A DNA stretch of 64,000 nucleotides from Pedobacter sp. (GTDB lineage: Bacteria; Bacteroidota; Bacteroidia; Sphingobacteriales; Sphingobacteriaceae). The position numbers and the translations under genes were made by a program. The stretch covers positions 1-64,000 of the forward strand of contig JACMND010000050.1 in the NCBI GenBank assembly GCA_014378705.1, given 5' to 3'. The notes under the pieces were generated by a model. It was not told the DNA's origin, made no database searches, and saw nothing but the letters and a program-made list of their open reading frames with translations. Positions 28,960-38,120 of this stretch are shown here, piece after piece. Every line of letters begins with the position of its first letter. Position 1 is the first letter of the stretch.

Positions 28960-29988
28960 TCAGTCAAACTCGGGTGTTTTTTCCAGTAATTCCAACTGCC
29001 ATATAATTTCTTCCTCTTTAACAGGAAACTCTTTTTCGTTTCTTGTGGTTTGATACACGGCTTCAAAAAAATCAATATACCTGCCTTCGCGGGATGCGAT
29101 AAGTTTCTGGCTTTTTAGTCCACCTTCATCCATAACAGTTAGTAATCCTTCGTTTCCAGAGGGTTCTTTGCCAAAATCTTCATCATCCGGTAACATACCT
29201 GCCTGTAACTGTTCTTCCTGAGTATCGCAAAAAGATTTAATAAAAGATCCTTTTGTTCCATGAATCACAATCCCTGGTTGCGGATCTGCGGCAAGCATGC
29301 TCATGGTAATGAAAACATTCATTTTATTGGTGTATTGCAAATGAAGATGGGCGTAATCGTCAACTTCAGATCCTTTACGGAATTTGCCTAAAGTTTTGTG
29401 AAAGTGAGCCGGATTTCCGAAAAGGCATAAAGATTGATCCAGCAAATGCGAGCCAAGGTCATATAATATTCCACTTCCGGGCAAAGAAGTTTCCTTAAAT
29501 TCTTTTGGTCCGATAAAATTTCGATAGCGGTCAAAACGTAAATGCATTTCAATAATTTCACCTAACGAGCCACTGTCTAAAATATTTTTGGTTGCCAGAT
29601 AATCACTTGCATAGCGACGATTCTGGTATACCATTACTTTTTTATTTCGGCTCCTCCCAAGATCAAACAACTCCTTAATTTCTGCGGATGTTGTAGTTGC
29701 GGGCTTTTCTATCAGCACATGTTTGTTGGAAAGCAAGGCTTTTTTTGCCAGCTCATAATGCGTATAATTAGGTGTATTGATTATTAAAAGTTCAATTTCC
29801 TGGTCATTAAACAAATCATCAGCGGATTTTACACTGGTTATTTCCGGGTAATCTTTTTGAGCCGATTGTTGTGTCCGTTCAAGTACAGCATGAAATTTAA
29901 ACCCTGGATGAGTTTTTAAAAACGGAGCATGAAAGATTTTGCCTGACATGCCGTAAGCCATCAAGCCTGTAACAATTGGTTTTTGCAT
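28960..29988 (-). CDS. Gfo/Idh/MocA family oxidoreductase (start revised to MQKPIVTGL)
   Basis: 'VTGLMAYGMSGKIFHAPFL', 'NTPNYTHYELAKKALLSNKHVLIEKPATTT'; the track's upstream 13 residues overlap a promoter-like TATATTTG. Confidence 0.92.
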   Translation of the reverse strand: MQKPIVTGLMAYGMSGKIFHAPFLKTHPGFKFHAVLERTQQSAQKDYPEITSVKSADDLFNDQEIELLIINTPNYTHYELAKKALLSNKHVLIEKPATTTSAEIKELFDLGRSRNKKVMVYQNRRYASDYLATKNILDSGSLGEIIEMHLRFDRYRNFIGPKEFKETSLPGSGILYDLGSHLLDQSLCLFGNPAHFHKTLGKFRKGSEVDDYAHLHLQYTNKMNVFITMSMLAADPQPGIVIHGTKGSFIKSFCDTQEEQLQAGMLPDDEDFGKEPSGNEGLLTVMDEGGLKSQKLIASREGRYIDFFEAVYQTTRNEKEFPVKEEEIIWQLELLEKTPEFD

Positions 29989-29991
29989 GTA

Positions 29992-29999
29992 CAAATATA
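29992..29999 (-). promoter_or_regulatory. Candidate -7 element TATATTTG 3 nt before the ATG (possible leaderless mRNA)
   Basis: Plus-strand CAAATATA at 29992-29999; ATG complement at 29986-29988. Confidence 0.45.
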
Positions 30000-30147
30000 A
30001 AATCCTGTACAGATTATTCAGACTCAATATTTATTTTATGTGTATCTCAAAAAAAACCATGCAAACACTTGCTTTATTTTTTTTTAAAATTGGTCTGAGG
30101 CTTATTATCTAAACCATACTGGAATATTCCTGAATTTTATTTTGTTT

Positions 30148-30155
30148 TACATTTG
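30148..30155 (+). promoter_or_regulatory. Candidate -7 element TACATTTG 4 nt before the ATG (possible leaderless mRNA)
   Basis: TACATTTG-CGGG-ATG(30160). Confidence 0.45.
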
Positions 30156-30159
30156 CGGG

Positions 30160-30498
30160 ATGACACCAGCAGAGATTAATAAAAAGTTTAAAGAATTGCA
30201 GGAGCGTATCGCATTTGATTTCGATAATGAAAAACCAGATCTGAAAGTGCTGCTGTTTCTAATTGGTGTTCAGGAACTCGGCCAGGGACCCAGAAAATTC
30301 AGCAAAAGGCAAAAAGAAGAACTGATGCATATAGCCAATTGCCGCTTGTTTAGTGAGCTTGGCTTTTACGAATTGGAAGGCTTGGACCAGGACGGATGGC
30401 CACATTGGAAACTACTTAAACCAATTCCGGCTTACACTTTAATGGAGCAAGAAATGGTTTTAAAATCATTGATGGTTACTTATTTTGATAATCTATAA
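30160..30498 (+). CDS. Conserved-looking hypothetical protein, 112 aa
   Basis: MTPAEINKKFKELQERIAFDFDNEKPDLKVLLFLIGVQELG...; the track start at 30142 is a TTG inside a promoter-like sequence. Confidence 0.65.
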   Translation: MTPAEINKKFKELQERIAFDFDNEKPDLKVLLFLIGVQELGQGPRKFSKRQKEELMHIANCRLFSELGFYELEGLDQDGWPHWKLLKPIPAYTLMEQEMVLKSLMVTYFDNL

Positions 30499-30539
30499 TT
30501 TTGATTTAATCTTTTATTTTGCTTAAATTTTTTACTTAC

Positions 30540-31244
30540 ATGAAACTGATCTTAACTACTTTCATATTTTTTATAACCTCTTTAACCTTTGCCGCCCGGC
30601 CAAAACATGATTACATTCGTATCAAAACCAACAAAGGGGAGTGCACTATCATGCTCTATAATCAAACGCCAAAACATCACGATAATTTCCTGAAACTTGC
30701 CAAAGAAGGTTTTTATAACGGAACTTTATTTCACAGGGTAATTAAAGAATTCATGATCCAGGGTGGCGATCCGGATTCTAAAACCGCAAAGCCAGGTCAG
30801 GCATTAGGCGAAGGTGATCTAGCTTATAAAGTTGATGCTGAGTTTAGGGATAGCTTGTTTCATAAAAAAGGAGTTCTTGCCGCAGCCCGTGACGATAATC
30901 CTGAAAAAGGATCAAGCGCTACCCAGTTTTACATTGTACAGGGAAAGTTGTGGACCGATCAAACTCTTGATAACATCCAACAAACAAGAATGAATGGGCG
31001 CCAGATACCAGCATGGCAACGCGAAATTTATAAAACTATTGGAGGAACACCGCATCTGGATCAGAGTTATACCGTTTACGGCGAAGTAGTAAAGGGTTTG
31101 GAGATGGTTGACGCCATTTCCGCTGTAAAAACCGCCTCAGGAGATCGTCCGATTGAAGATGTTAAGATGGAAGTAAGCGTTTTAAAAAAACGGGAAGCCC
31201 GCAAGTTGGAAAAAAAGCTTGGGCTTAGAAATAACATTTTTTAA
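30540..31244 (+). CDS. Peptidyl-prolyl cis-trans isomerase, cyclophilin type (exported)
   Basis: 'YNGTLFHRVIKEFMIQGGDP', 'SSATQFYIVQG'; signal peptide MKLILTTFIFFITSLTFAA; track start 30519 is TTG. Confidence 0.94.
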   Translation: MKLILTTFIFFITSLTFAARPKHDYIRIKTNKGECTIMLYNQTPKHHDNFLKLAKEGFYNGTLFHRVIKEFMIQGGDPDSKTAKPGQALGEGDLAYKVDAEFRDSLFHKKGVLAAARDDNPEKGSSATQFYIVQGKLWTDQTLDNIQQTRMNGRQIPAWQREIYKTIGGTPHLDQSYTVYGEVVKGLEMVDAISAVKTASGDRPIEDVKMEVSVLKKREARKLEKKLGLRNNIF

Positions 31245-31293
31245 ACTAATTGTTTTTACCCAACTGCTGATTCCTCATACCTGATACTTCTTT

Positions 31294-32061
31294 ATGAAAA
31301 TCATTACGTACAATGTAAATGGCATTCGTTCTGCTATAAATAAGAATTGGCTGGCCTGGCTGCAAGCTACAGATGCGGATGTGGTGTGTTTGCAGGAAAT
31401 TAAATGTACCCCCGATCAATTAACCGATATTATTTTGCTGGAGCAGATGGGCTATCAGCATTACTGGAACCCAGCCGAAAAAAAAGGATATAGCGGAACG
31501 GCGATTTTCACAAAACATACACCAAAGCATATTGAGTACGGCTGCGGAATGGATGACTATGACCGGGAAGGCCGTATAATCCGGGCCGACTTTGAGAATT
31601 TTTCGGTGCTGAGCACATATTTTCCGTCAGGATCAAGCGGAGACGAACGACAACTATTTAAGTACCGATTTTTAGATGATTTTCAGGTGTACATCGATAA
31701 GCTGAAACTTGAATTTCCAAAATTGGTGGTATCCGGCGATTATAATATTTGTCACCGGCCAATTGATATCCATAACCCAAAATCCAACGCCAATTCTTCG
31801 GGCTTTCAGCCTGCCGAAAGGGAGTGGATGGAAAATTATTTAAAAAGCGGGTTTATTGATTCTTTCCGATACTTTAATCAGCAGCCGCACAATTATACCT
31901 GGTGGAGTTACAGATCCGGAGCCAGGAACAGGAATTTGGGTTGGCGAATTGATTATAATATGGTTAGTGAGGGCTTACGGGAAAACTTAAAGCGGGCCGC
32001 TATCTTGCCTGAAGCGAGGCATTCAGACCATTGTCCGGTTTTACTTGAACTAACTTTTTAA
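31294..32061 (+). CDS. xth: Exodeoxyribonuclease III
   Basis: 'MKIITYNVNGIRSAINKNWLAWLQATDADVVCLQEIK', 'VSGDYNICH', 'RIDYNMVS', 'HSDHCPV'. Confidence 0.95.
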   Translation: MKIITYNVNGIRSAINKNWLAWLQATDADVVCLQEIKCTPDQLTDIILLEQMGYQHYWNPAEKKGYSGTAIFTKHTPKHIEYGCGMDDYDREGRIIRADFENFSVLSTYFPSGSSGDERQLFKYRFLDDFQVYIDKLKLEFPKLVVSGDYNICHRPIDIHNPKSNANSSGFQPAEREWMENYLKSGFIDSFRYFNQQPHNYTWWSYRSGARNRNLGWRIDYNMVSEGLRENLKRAAILPEARHSDHCPVLLELTF

Positions 32062-32099
32062 TACGCAGACGATGTTCTAAATTCCTGTATCTTCGGTCA

Positions 32100-33344
32100 A
32101 TGTCATCTTTACTCGTCACCGATATCAAAGGTTTAACAGGCACACATTCTCCGAATGTACTTGTCCTTCGAGGCACCGACTTGAGTGATTTACCTACTGT
32201 AAGTGATGCCTGGTTGTTGATTGAACATGGTTTAATCAAAGATTTTGGTAGGATGACCGATCTCGCAACTCACAACTTAAAACTCACAACTCAAATTTCT
32301 GTAAAAGGTAAATACATTCTTCCTGCATGGTGCGATTCGCATACTCATTTAGTTTTTCCCGCCAGCAGGGAAGAAGAATTTGTGATGAGGATAAAAGGCC
32401 GCTCTTATGAAGAAATTGCCAAAGCTGACGGTGGCATTTTAAACTCAGCAAGAAAATTGCAATCCGCAACTGAAGACGAATTATTTGAAAATGCTTTTTA
32501 TCGATTAGATCAAGTAATAAAACTGGGAACCGGGGCGATTGAAGTGAAAAGCGGCTATGGTCTGGATTATGAAAGTGAACTAAAAATGCTGCGTGTTATC
32601 CGTCGGCTAAAAGAAACTGTGCCAATCCCAATTAAAGCAACTTTTTTAGGAGCTCATGCTTATCCTGAGAGATTTAAAAGCGATCATGAATCATATTTAA
32701 AAATCCTAATAAATGAAATATTACCTCAGATAGCAGATGAAAAATTAGCCGATTACATCGATGTGTTTTGCGAAAGGGGTTTTTTCTCTTTGGATGAAAC
32801 TTCACGCATTTTAGAGGCCGGGGCTAAATACGGTTTAAAAGGGAAAGTTCATGCCAATCAACTTTCAGCGACGGGAGCAGTTGAAATGGCGGTAAAGCAT
32901 CACGCTTTATCTGTAGATCACCTGGAAATGATGAACAACGATGCTTTGCAAAGTCTAAAAAACCACGATACAATCGCAACTTTACTACCTGCTTGTTCTT
33001 TATTTTTAGATATTTCTTTTGCCAACGCAAGGTCTTTAATTGATCATAACATCGCGGTAGCCATCGCATCAGATTTTAATCCTGGTTCTGCGCCTTCTGG
33101 AAATATGAATCTGGTTGTTTCATTAGCCTGTATGCGGTTGAAAATGCTGCCCGAAGAAGCTATAAACGCAGCTACCATTAACGGGGCGGCAGCAATGGAA
33201 TTGAGCCAGAATTATGGCAGTATCAGCCGGGGAAAAGCAGCTAATTTTATTGTCACTAAAGAAATCTCTTCATTAGCCTATCTTCCGTATAGTTTTGGTT
33301 CAAATTTGATTGAAAGTGTTTTTATCAATGGAAAAATATATTAG
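32100..33344 (+). CDS. hutI: Imidazolonepropionase
   Basis: 'LPAWCDSHTHLVFPASREEEF', 'EVKSGYGLDYESELKMLRVI', 'ASDFNPGSAPSGNM'. Confidence 0.96.
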   Translation: MSSLLVTDIKGLTGTHSPNVLVLRGTDLSDLPTVSDAWLLIEHGLIKDFGRMTDLATHNLKLTTQISVKGKYILPAWCDSHTHLVFPASREEEFVMRIKGRSYEEIAKADGGILNSARKLQSATEDELFENAFYRLDQVIKLGTGAIEVKSGYGLDYESELKMLRVIRRLKETVPIPIKATFLGAHAYPERFKSDHESYLKILINEILPQIADEKLADYIDVFCERGFFSLDETSRILEAGAKYGLKGKVHANQLSATGAVEMAVKHHALSVDHLEMMNNDALQSLKNHDTIATLLPACSLFLDISFANARSLIDHNIAVAIASDFNPGSAPSGNMNLVVSLACMRLKMLPEEAINAATINGAAAMELSQNYGSISRGKAANFIVTKEISSLAYLPYSFGSNLIESVFINGKIY

Positions 33345-34352
33345 ATGAAAGATTTAATTCTGTATACCAAAGAATATCTTCTTTCTTTAACTAAACTACG
33401 ATCTGCCGAAATTAAATTAGGGGAACGTGTGCAAACAATTCTAAACATTGAATCTCTTGCTTTAACCAGTTGCAAGTTTGTTTTGATCGGTTTGCCGGAA
33501 GATGTAGGTGTTAAAGCCAACCTTGGTAAAACTGGTTCTCGCACTGCTTGGTTTGCTGCTTTAAATGCCATATTAAATATCCAGAGTACGTCAAAATTTC
33601 GGGGAGATGAATTAGCGATTCTGGGTCATATTGATTTTGAAAAGGAGCTTAAAGAAGCAGGGAAGTTAAATCCGGAGAAGGAAACAGACCTTAAAAAACT
33701 TCGGGACTTGGTTAATAAAATTGATGAAAAAGTAGCGCCGGTTATCGGGATGATTTTTGCGTCGGGCAAAATTCCAATTATTATTGGCGGTGGACACAAT
33801 AATTGTTATCCTATCTTAAAAGCCTATTCAGGTTTGTTTAATAAACCGGTTAACGTTATTAATTTAGACGCACATGCGGATTTCAGGCCTTTGGAAGGGA
33901 GACACAGTGGAAACGGCTTTAATTATGCCTTTCAAAATGGGTATATGGATAAATATGCAGTTATCGGTCTTCATGAGAACTACAATTCACAATTGGTAGT
34001 AAACAAATTGAAATCCAAGCCAGAGCATTTCCAAGTTACATTTTACGAAGATTTTATTAGCGAAAGCACCAGTCATAGTCGGGCTTTTCAGGAAGCATTA
34101 AATTTTACAAACGGTCTTTGCGGTTTAGAAATTGACCTCGATTGTACACAATGCATTTTATCAAGTGCTGTTTCATCCTGCGGTTTCAGCCTTTTGCAGA
34201 TAAGGGATATGATTGCCCAGACAAAGGTCCAGCAACTATTTTATTTGCATATTTCGGAAGGAGCCGCCAAAATAGATGACGGAAGGGAAACTGATCAGAC
34301 AGGAAAAATAATCGCTTACCTGATTAGTGATTTTATAAAAGCACAAATGTAA
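33345..34352 (+). CDS. hutG: Formimidoylglutamase / arginase-family (ureohydrolase)
   Basis: Metal motifs 'IIGGGHNN', 'NLDAHADFRP', 'EIDLDCT'; immediately follows hutI. Confidence 0.9.
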   Translation: MKDLILYTKEYLLSLTKLRSAEIKLGERVQTILNIESLALTSCKFVLIGLPEDVGVKANLGKTGSRTAWFAALNAILNIQSTSKFRGDELAILGHIDFEKELKEAGKLNPEKETDLKKLRDLVNKIDEKVAPVIGMIFASGKIPIIIGGGHNNCYPILKAYSGLFNKPVNVINLDAHADFRPLEGRHSGNGFNYAFQNGYMDKYAVIGLHENYNSQLVVNKLKSKPEHFQVTFYEDFISESTSHSRAFQEALNFTNGLCGLEIDLDCTQCILSSAVSSCGFSLLQIRDMIAQTKVQQLFYLHISEGAAKIDDGRETDQTGKIIAYLISDFIKAQM

Positions 34353-34418
34353 TTTTAATGAGCACAGAATAAGAGTTGAGTATCAAGTATAAGCTTCTTT
34401 GCGCTTTAATCCTTTCCA

Positions 34419-34994
34419 CTAATCAAATTCCCAGATTTTTTCAGGTGTTATACAGGCATTCATTCGATGATCGAATTCATTTATATCCAATATATTTTCT
34501 ACAGGCTCAAAAAAAGATAGTCCTAATTTTTTAACATCCTTACGACAGCCGGAAAGAAAACGGTCATAAAAACCTTTTCCATAACCAACGCGGTTTCCGT
34601 TTAAATCAAATCCTAAGAGAGGCATAATAACTGCATCAATTTGCTCGGAAGATACGACCTGCCCATGTATTGGTTCAGGAATCCCGTACTTGTTGCGACC
34701 AAGTATGGTGTATTCCGGATCAAAAAGAATATTCTGCATCTCTAGTTTTTTGAAATCTGTTTTTGGTATAACCACCTTCAATTGAGGTTCATGCTCTTTA
34801 AAATATTCAAGCACAGAAAAAGTATCTACTTCTTTGTTTTCGGTAATCGGCATAAACAGATGTACCGTTTTAAACTGGTTCCAGTTTATATGGGCTATTT
34901 GCTCAACAATTTTTTCATTTAAGATCCAGTACTGTGACCGGCTTAAGTTTTTGCGTCTTTCGAGATATGTTTTGCGGATATTTTCTTTATTCAC
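34419..34994 (-). CDS. 5-formyltetrahydrofolate cyclo-ligase
   Basis: 'RVGYGKGFYDRFL', 'IMPLLGFDLNGNRVG'. Confidence 0.94.
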   Translation of the reverse strand: MNKENIRKTYLERRKNLSRSQYWILNEKIVEQIAHINWNQFKTVHLFMPITENKEVDTFSVLEYFKEHEPQLKVVIPKTDFKKLEMQNILFDPEYTILGRNKYGIPEPIHGQVVSSEQIDAVIMPLLGFDLNGNRVGYGKGFYDRFLSGCRKDVKKLGLSFFEPVENILDINEFDHRMNACITPEKIWEFD

Positions 34995-35062
34995 ACACCA
35001 AAGGTATCGAGTGTACGAGGTACATCAAGTTAAGATCGCATAAATAATTTTAAAATGCAGGG

Positions 35063-35623
35063 TTATTTTACGCGTTCAACGTAATCACCGGTTCGGGTAT
35101 CAATCTTAACCTTGTCGCCCTGATTAACAAACATAGGAACCTTAATTTCTACATTTGCCCCTACAGTTGCACTTTTTAACGCATTTGTAGATGTATCACC
35201 TTTAACAGCAGGTTCGGTATACGTAACTTCTAATTCCACAAATGAAGGTGCCTGAGCCATAATTGGTTCTTCACTTTCCATAGAAACAATTACATCCATT
35301 CCTTCTTTAAGAAAGCGGGCAGCCTGGCCAAATAAGGATTTTTGAATGTTAAATTGCTCAAAAGTTGTATTGTCCATTACCACATAATAATCACCTTCTT
35401 CATATAAATACTGATAATCATTAGTCTCTACCCTGCAAATTTCAACCTGTTCATCCGTAGCTAGACGGGCTTCCACGGTTTTACCGGTTTTTATATTTCT
35501 AAATTTACCTAAATAAAATGCGCCACCTTTTCCGGGAGTGCGGTGAATAATTTCTTCAACCGTTACCAATTCACCATTAAACCGCAGAATGTTTCCATTT
35601 TTAATCTCAGAAGCTTTTGCCAT
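35063..35623 (-). CDS. efp: Translation elongation factor P
   Basis: 'MAKASEIKNGNILRFNGELVTVEEIIHRTPGKGGAF', 'VKIDTRTGDYVERVK'. Confidence 0.98.
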   Translation of the reverse strand: MAKASEIKNGNILRFNGELVTVEEIIHRTPGKGGAFYLGKFRNIKTGKTVEARLATDEQVEICRVETNDYQYLYEEGDYYVVMDNTTFEQFNIQKSLFGQAARFLKEGMDVIVSMESEEPIMAQAPSFVELEVTYTEPAVKGDTSTNALKSATVGANVEIKVPMFVNQGDKVKIDTRTGDYVERVK

Positions 35624-35675
35624 AAAATATTATTATCCGTACTTAAAAAGTTGTGTTAGAACCGCGAAGATAGAG

Positions 35676-35711
35676 ATATAATAATTATCATATACGGGGT
35701 AATTATTATAT
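35676..35711. repeat. AT-rich 12-bp perfect inverted repeat upstream of efp
   Basis: ATATAATAATTA-N12-TAATTATTATAT. Confidence 0.6.
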
Positions 35712-35874
35712 TTCACACCATAAACCAATACTTATTTTGCCCGCAAATTCAGCCGGAACCAAGCTAGAACTTGATAAAGAAATTGGATGCATATATTTAT
35801 TTGTTATACAAATGTATCTTCTAAATTAGGGGAGTGAGTATTATTCAGCTATAAACTTTTAAAGACAATAGAAA

Positions 35875-36930
35875 ATGAGGATTACCATACTAGCCCGGGT
35901 CATTGCACGAAAAATTATAATAATTGGTTTAAGCATTGTTTGGACAGGAAGCTCTGCTCAATTTTTTACAAACCCTTTACTTCCTTCCGGCCCGGATCCA
36001 TGGAGCACCTATAAAGACGGGTACTACTATTACACGCACACTTTGCAGGATAGCTTAGTTATCTGGAAAATTAAAAACTTAGCGGATTTGAAAACAGCTG
36101 AAAGGAAAACTATATTTATTCCTCCCCCAAATACAAACTGGTCTAAAGAGCTTTGGGCACCAGAGATTCATTTTTTGGATAACAAATGGTACGTTTATTT
36201 CGCTGCTGATGATGGCAATAACAATAACCATAGGATGTTTGTATTGGAGAATAAATCTTTAGATCCATTTCTGGGAACGTGGAATTTAAAAGGCAAAGTA
36301 GCTGACCGTTCAAATAAATGGGCGATTGACGGTTCTGTTTTCTACCATAGAAATAAATTGTATATGGTTTGGGCAGGGTGGGAAGGCGATATAAATAAAA
36401 AACAAGATATCTACATTGCCAAAATGAGGAATCCATGGTCTATTAAAGGTAAAAGAGTAAAAATTTCAAGTCCGCAGTATGATTGGGAAAAACATGGAGA
36501 CATTAATGACTCTGCTAATCCTCCGCATGTAGATGTTAATGAAGGTCCGCAAATACTAAAACATAATAAAAATTTATTTTTAATCTATTCGGCTAGTGGT
36601 TGCTGGACGGATTATTATGCTCTTGGAATGCTGCGCTTAACAGGAAGAAAGCTTAAAAGTGCACTTTCATGGACAAAAAGTATGCAACCTGTTTTCAAGG
36701 AGGCTCCCGAAAACGGTGTATTTGCGCCAGGCCACAATTCATTTTTTAAATCCCCAGATGGTACTGAGGATTGGATTTTATATCATGCCAATGCAGAACG
36801 TGGTCAGGGTTGTGGCGACTACCGTTCGCCGCGTACCCAAAAGTTCTCTTGGAATGAAGATGGAACACCAAACTTCGGTAAGCCAGTTAAAGCTGGTGAA
36901 ATACTAAACATTCCGTCCCAAAACAAATAA
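35875..36930 (+). CDS. Glycoside hydrolase family 43-like, secreted
   Basis: 'GPDPWSTYKDGYYYYTHT', 'LWAPEIHFLDNKWYVYFAADDG', 'AIDGSVFYHRNKLYMVWAGWEG', 'NEGPQILKHNKNLFLIYSASG'. Confidence 0.92.
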   Translation: MRITILARVIARKIIIIGLSIVWTGSSAQFFTNPLLPSGPDPWSTYKDGYYYYTHTLQDSLVIWKIKNLADLKTAERKTIFIPPPNTNWSKELWAPEIHFLDNKWYVYFAADDGNNNNHRMFVLENKSLDPFLGTWNLKGKVADRSNKWAIDGSVFYHRNKLYMVWAGWEGDINKKQDIYIAKMRNPWSIKGKRVKISSPQYDWEKHGDINDSANPPHVDVNEGPQILKHNKNLFLIYSASGCWTDYYALGMLRLTGRKLKSALSWTKSMQPVFKEAPENGVFAPGHNSFFKSPDGTEDWILYHANAERGQGCGDYRSPRTQKFSWNEDGTPNFGKPVKAGEILNIPSQNK

Positions 36931-37015
36931 ATTATATTTAACGCAAATTTGATTCTTAATAATAAGCTCAACAGATAACTACAACTAATTTTTACTTAAA
37001 TTTTACCCTCAACTA

Positions 37016-38113
37016 ATGCTAATCATAATGCTAAAAAACTTTAGAATTCATCTGGTTGTACTATTCAGTTTACTGTTAACTTCCGTCGCATTATCTCAAA
37101 ATATTAATACAAATGCGCCTGGCAAAGTATGGACAGCAGAAAAAGCAAACGAATGGTATAAACAACATGAATGGATTAATGGTGCTGACTTTTTACCCAG
37201 TACAGCGATTAACCAGTTAGAGATGTGGCAAAAAGCTTCATTTGATCCCATTACGATTGATAAAGAATTAGGCTGGGCTCAAAATATAGGTTTTAACACG
37301 ATGCGGGTATATTTACATAGTATTGCATGGAAAGAGGATCAGCAGGGGTTTAAAGATAGGATTAATGAATATTTAAATATCGCAGACAAGCATCAGATTA
37401 AAACAATATTTGTATTTTTTGATGATTGCTGGAATAAAAAAGGTTCGCCAGGAAAGCAGCCAGAACCAAAACCCGGCATTCATAACTCCGGTTGGGTACA
37501 GGATCCCGGTGACCCTGAATCCAATACCCCTTCTAAATTCCCCGAACTGGAAAAATATGTAAAGGACGTGATGAGCCGGTTTAAAAATGATAAACGTATC
37601 CTTTTATGGGACCTTTACAACGAACCCGGTAATTCGGGTAAACTTACAAGCTCTTTGCCATTATTAAAAAGCATTTTTGGCTGGGCCAGGGAAGTAAACC
37701 CCGTTCAACCCATAAGTGTAGGTTTATGGGCTTGGGATTTTTATGAATTAAATGCCTTTCAGGCAGAAAACTCTGATATTATTACGTATCATAACTATGA
37801 AGAACCTGCCTGGCACCAGAGAGTAATTGATATGCTTAAATCTCATGGACGCCCAATGATTTGTACAGAATACATGGCCAGAACACGTAACAGCCGTTTC
37901 TCTAACATTATGCCTTTATTAAAAAAGCAAAACATTGGGGCCATTAACTGGGGCTTTGTGGCCGGAAAGTCGAATACAATTTATGCATGGGATACGCCTT
38001 TACCCAACGGTGAACAGCCTGTGGAATGGTTTCATGATATATTTAAAAAGGACGGAACGCCTTACAGAAGTGACGAAACAGACTTAATAAAAAAATTAAA
38101 CGGAAAGAAGTAA
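37016..38113 (+). CDS. GH5-like cellulase-family glycosyl hydrolase, secreted
   Basis: 'RILLWDLYNEPGNSG' candidate acid/base Glu; 'PMICTEYMAR' candidate nucleophile Glu; signal peptide. Confidence 0.88.
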   Translation: MLIIMLKNFRIHLVVLFSLLLTSVALSQNINTNAPGKVWTAEKANEWYKQHEWINGADFLPSTAINQLEMWQKASFDPITIDKELGWAQNIGFNTMRVYLHSIAWKEDQQGFKDRINEYLNIADKHQIKTIFVFFDDCWNKKGSPGKQPEPKPGIHNSGWVQDPGDPESNTPSKFPELEKYVKDVMSRFKNDKRILLWDLYNEPGNSGKLTSSLPLLKSIFGWAREVNPVQPISVGLWAWDFYELNAFQAENSDIITYHNYEEPAWHQRVIDMLKSHGRPMICTEYMARTRNSRFSNIMPLLKKQNIGAINWGFVAGKSNTIYAWDTPLPNGEQPVEWFHDIFKKDGTPYRSDETDLIKKLNGKK

Positions 38114-38120
38114 GTTTTAT

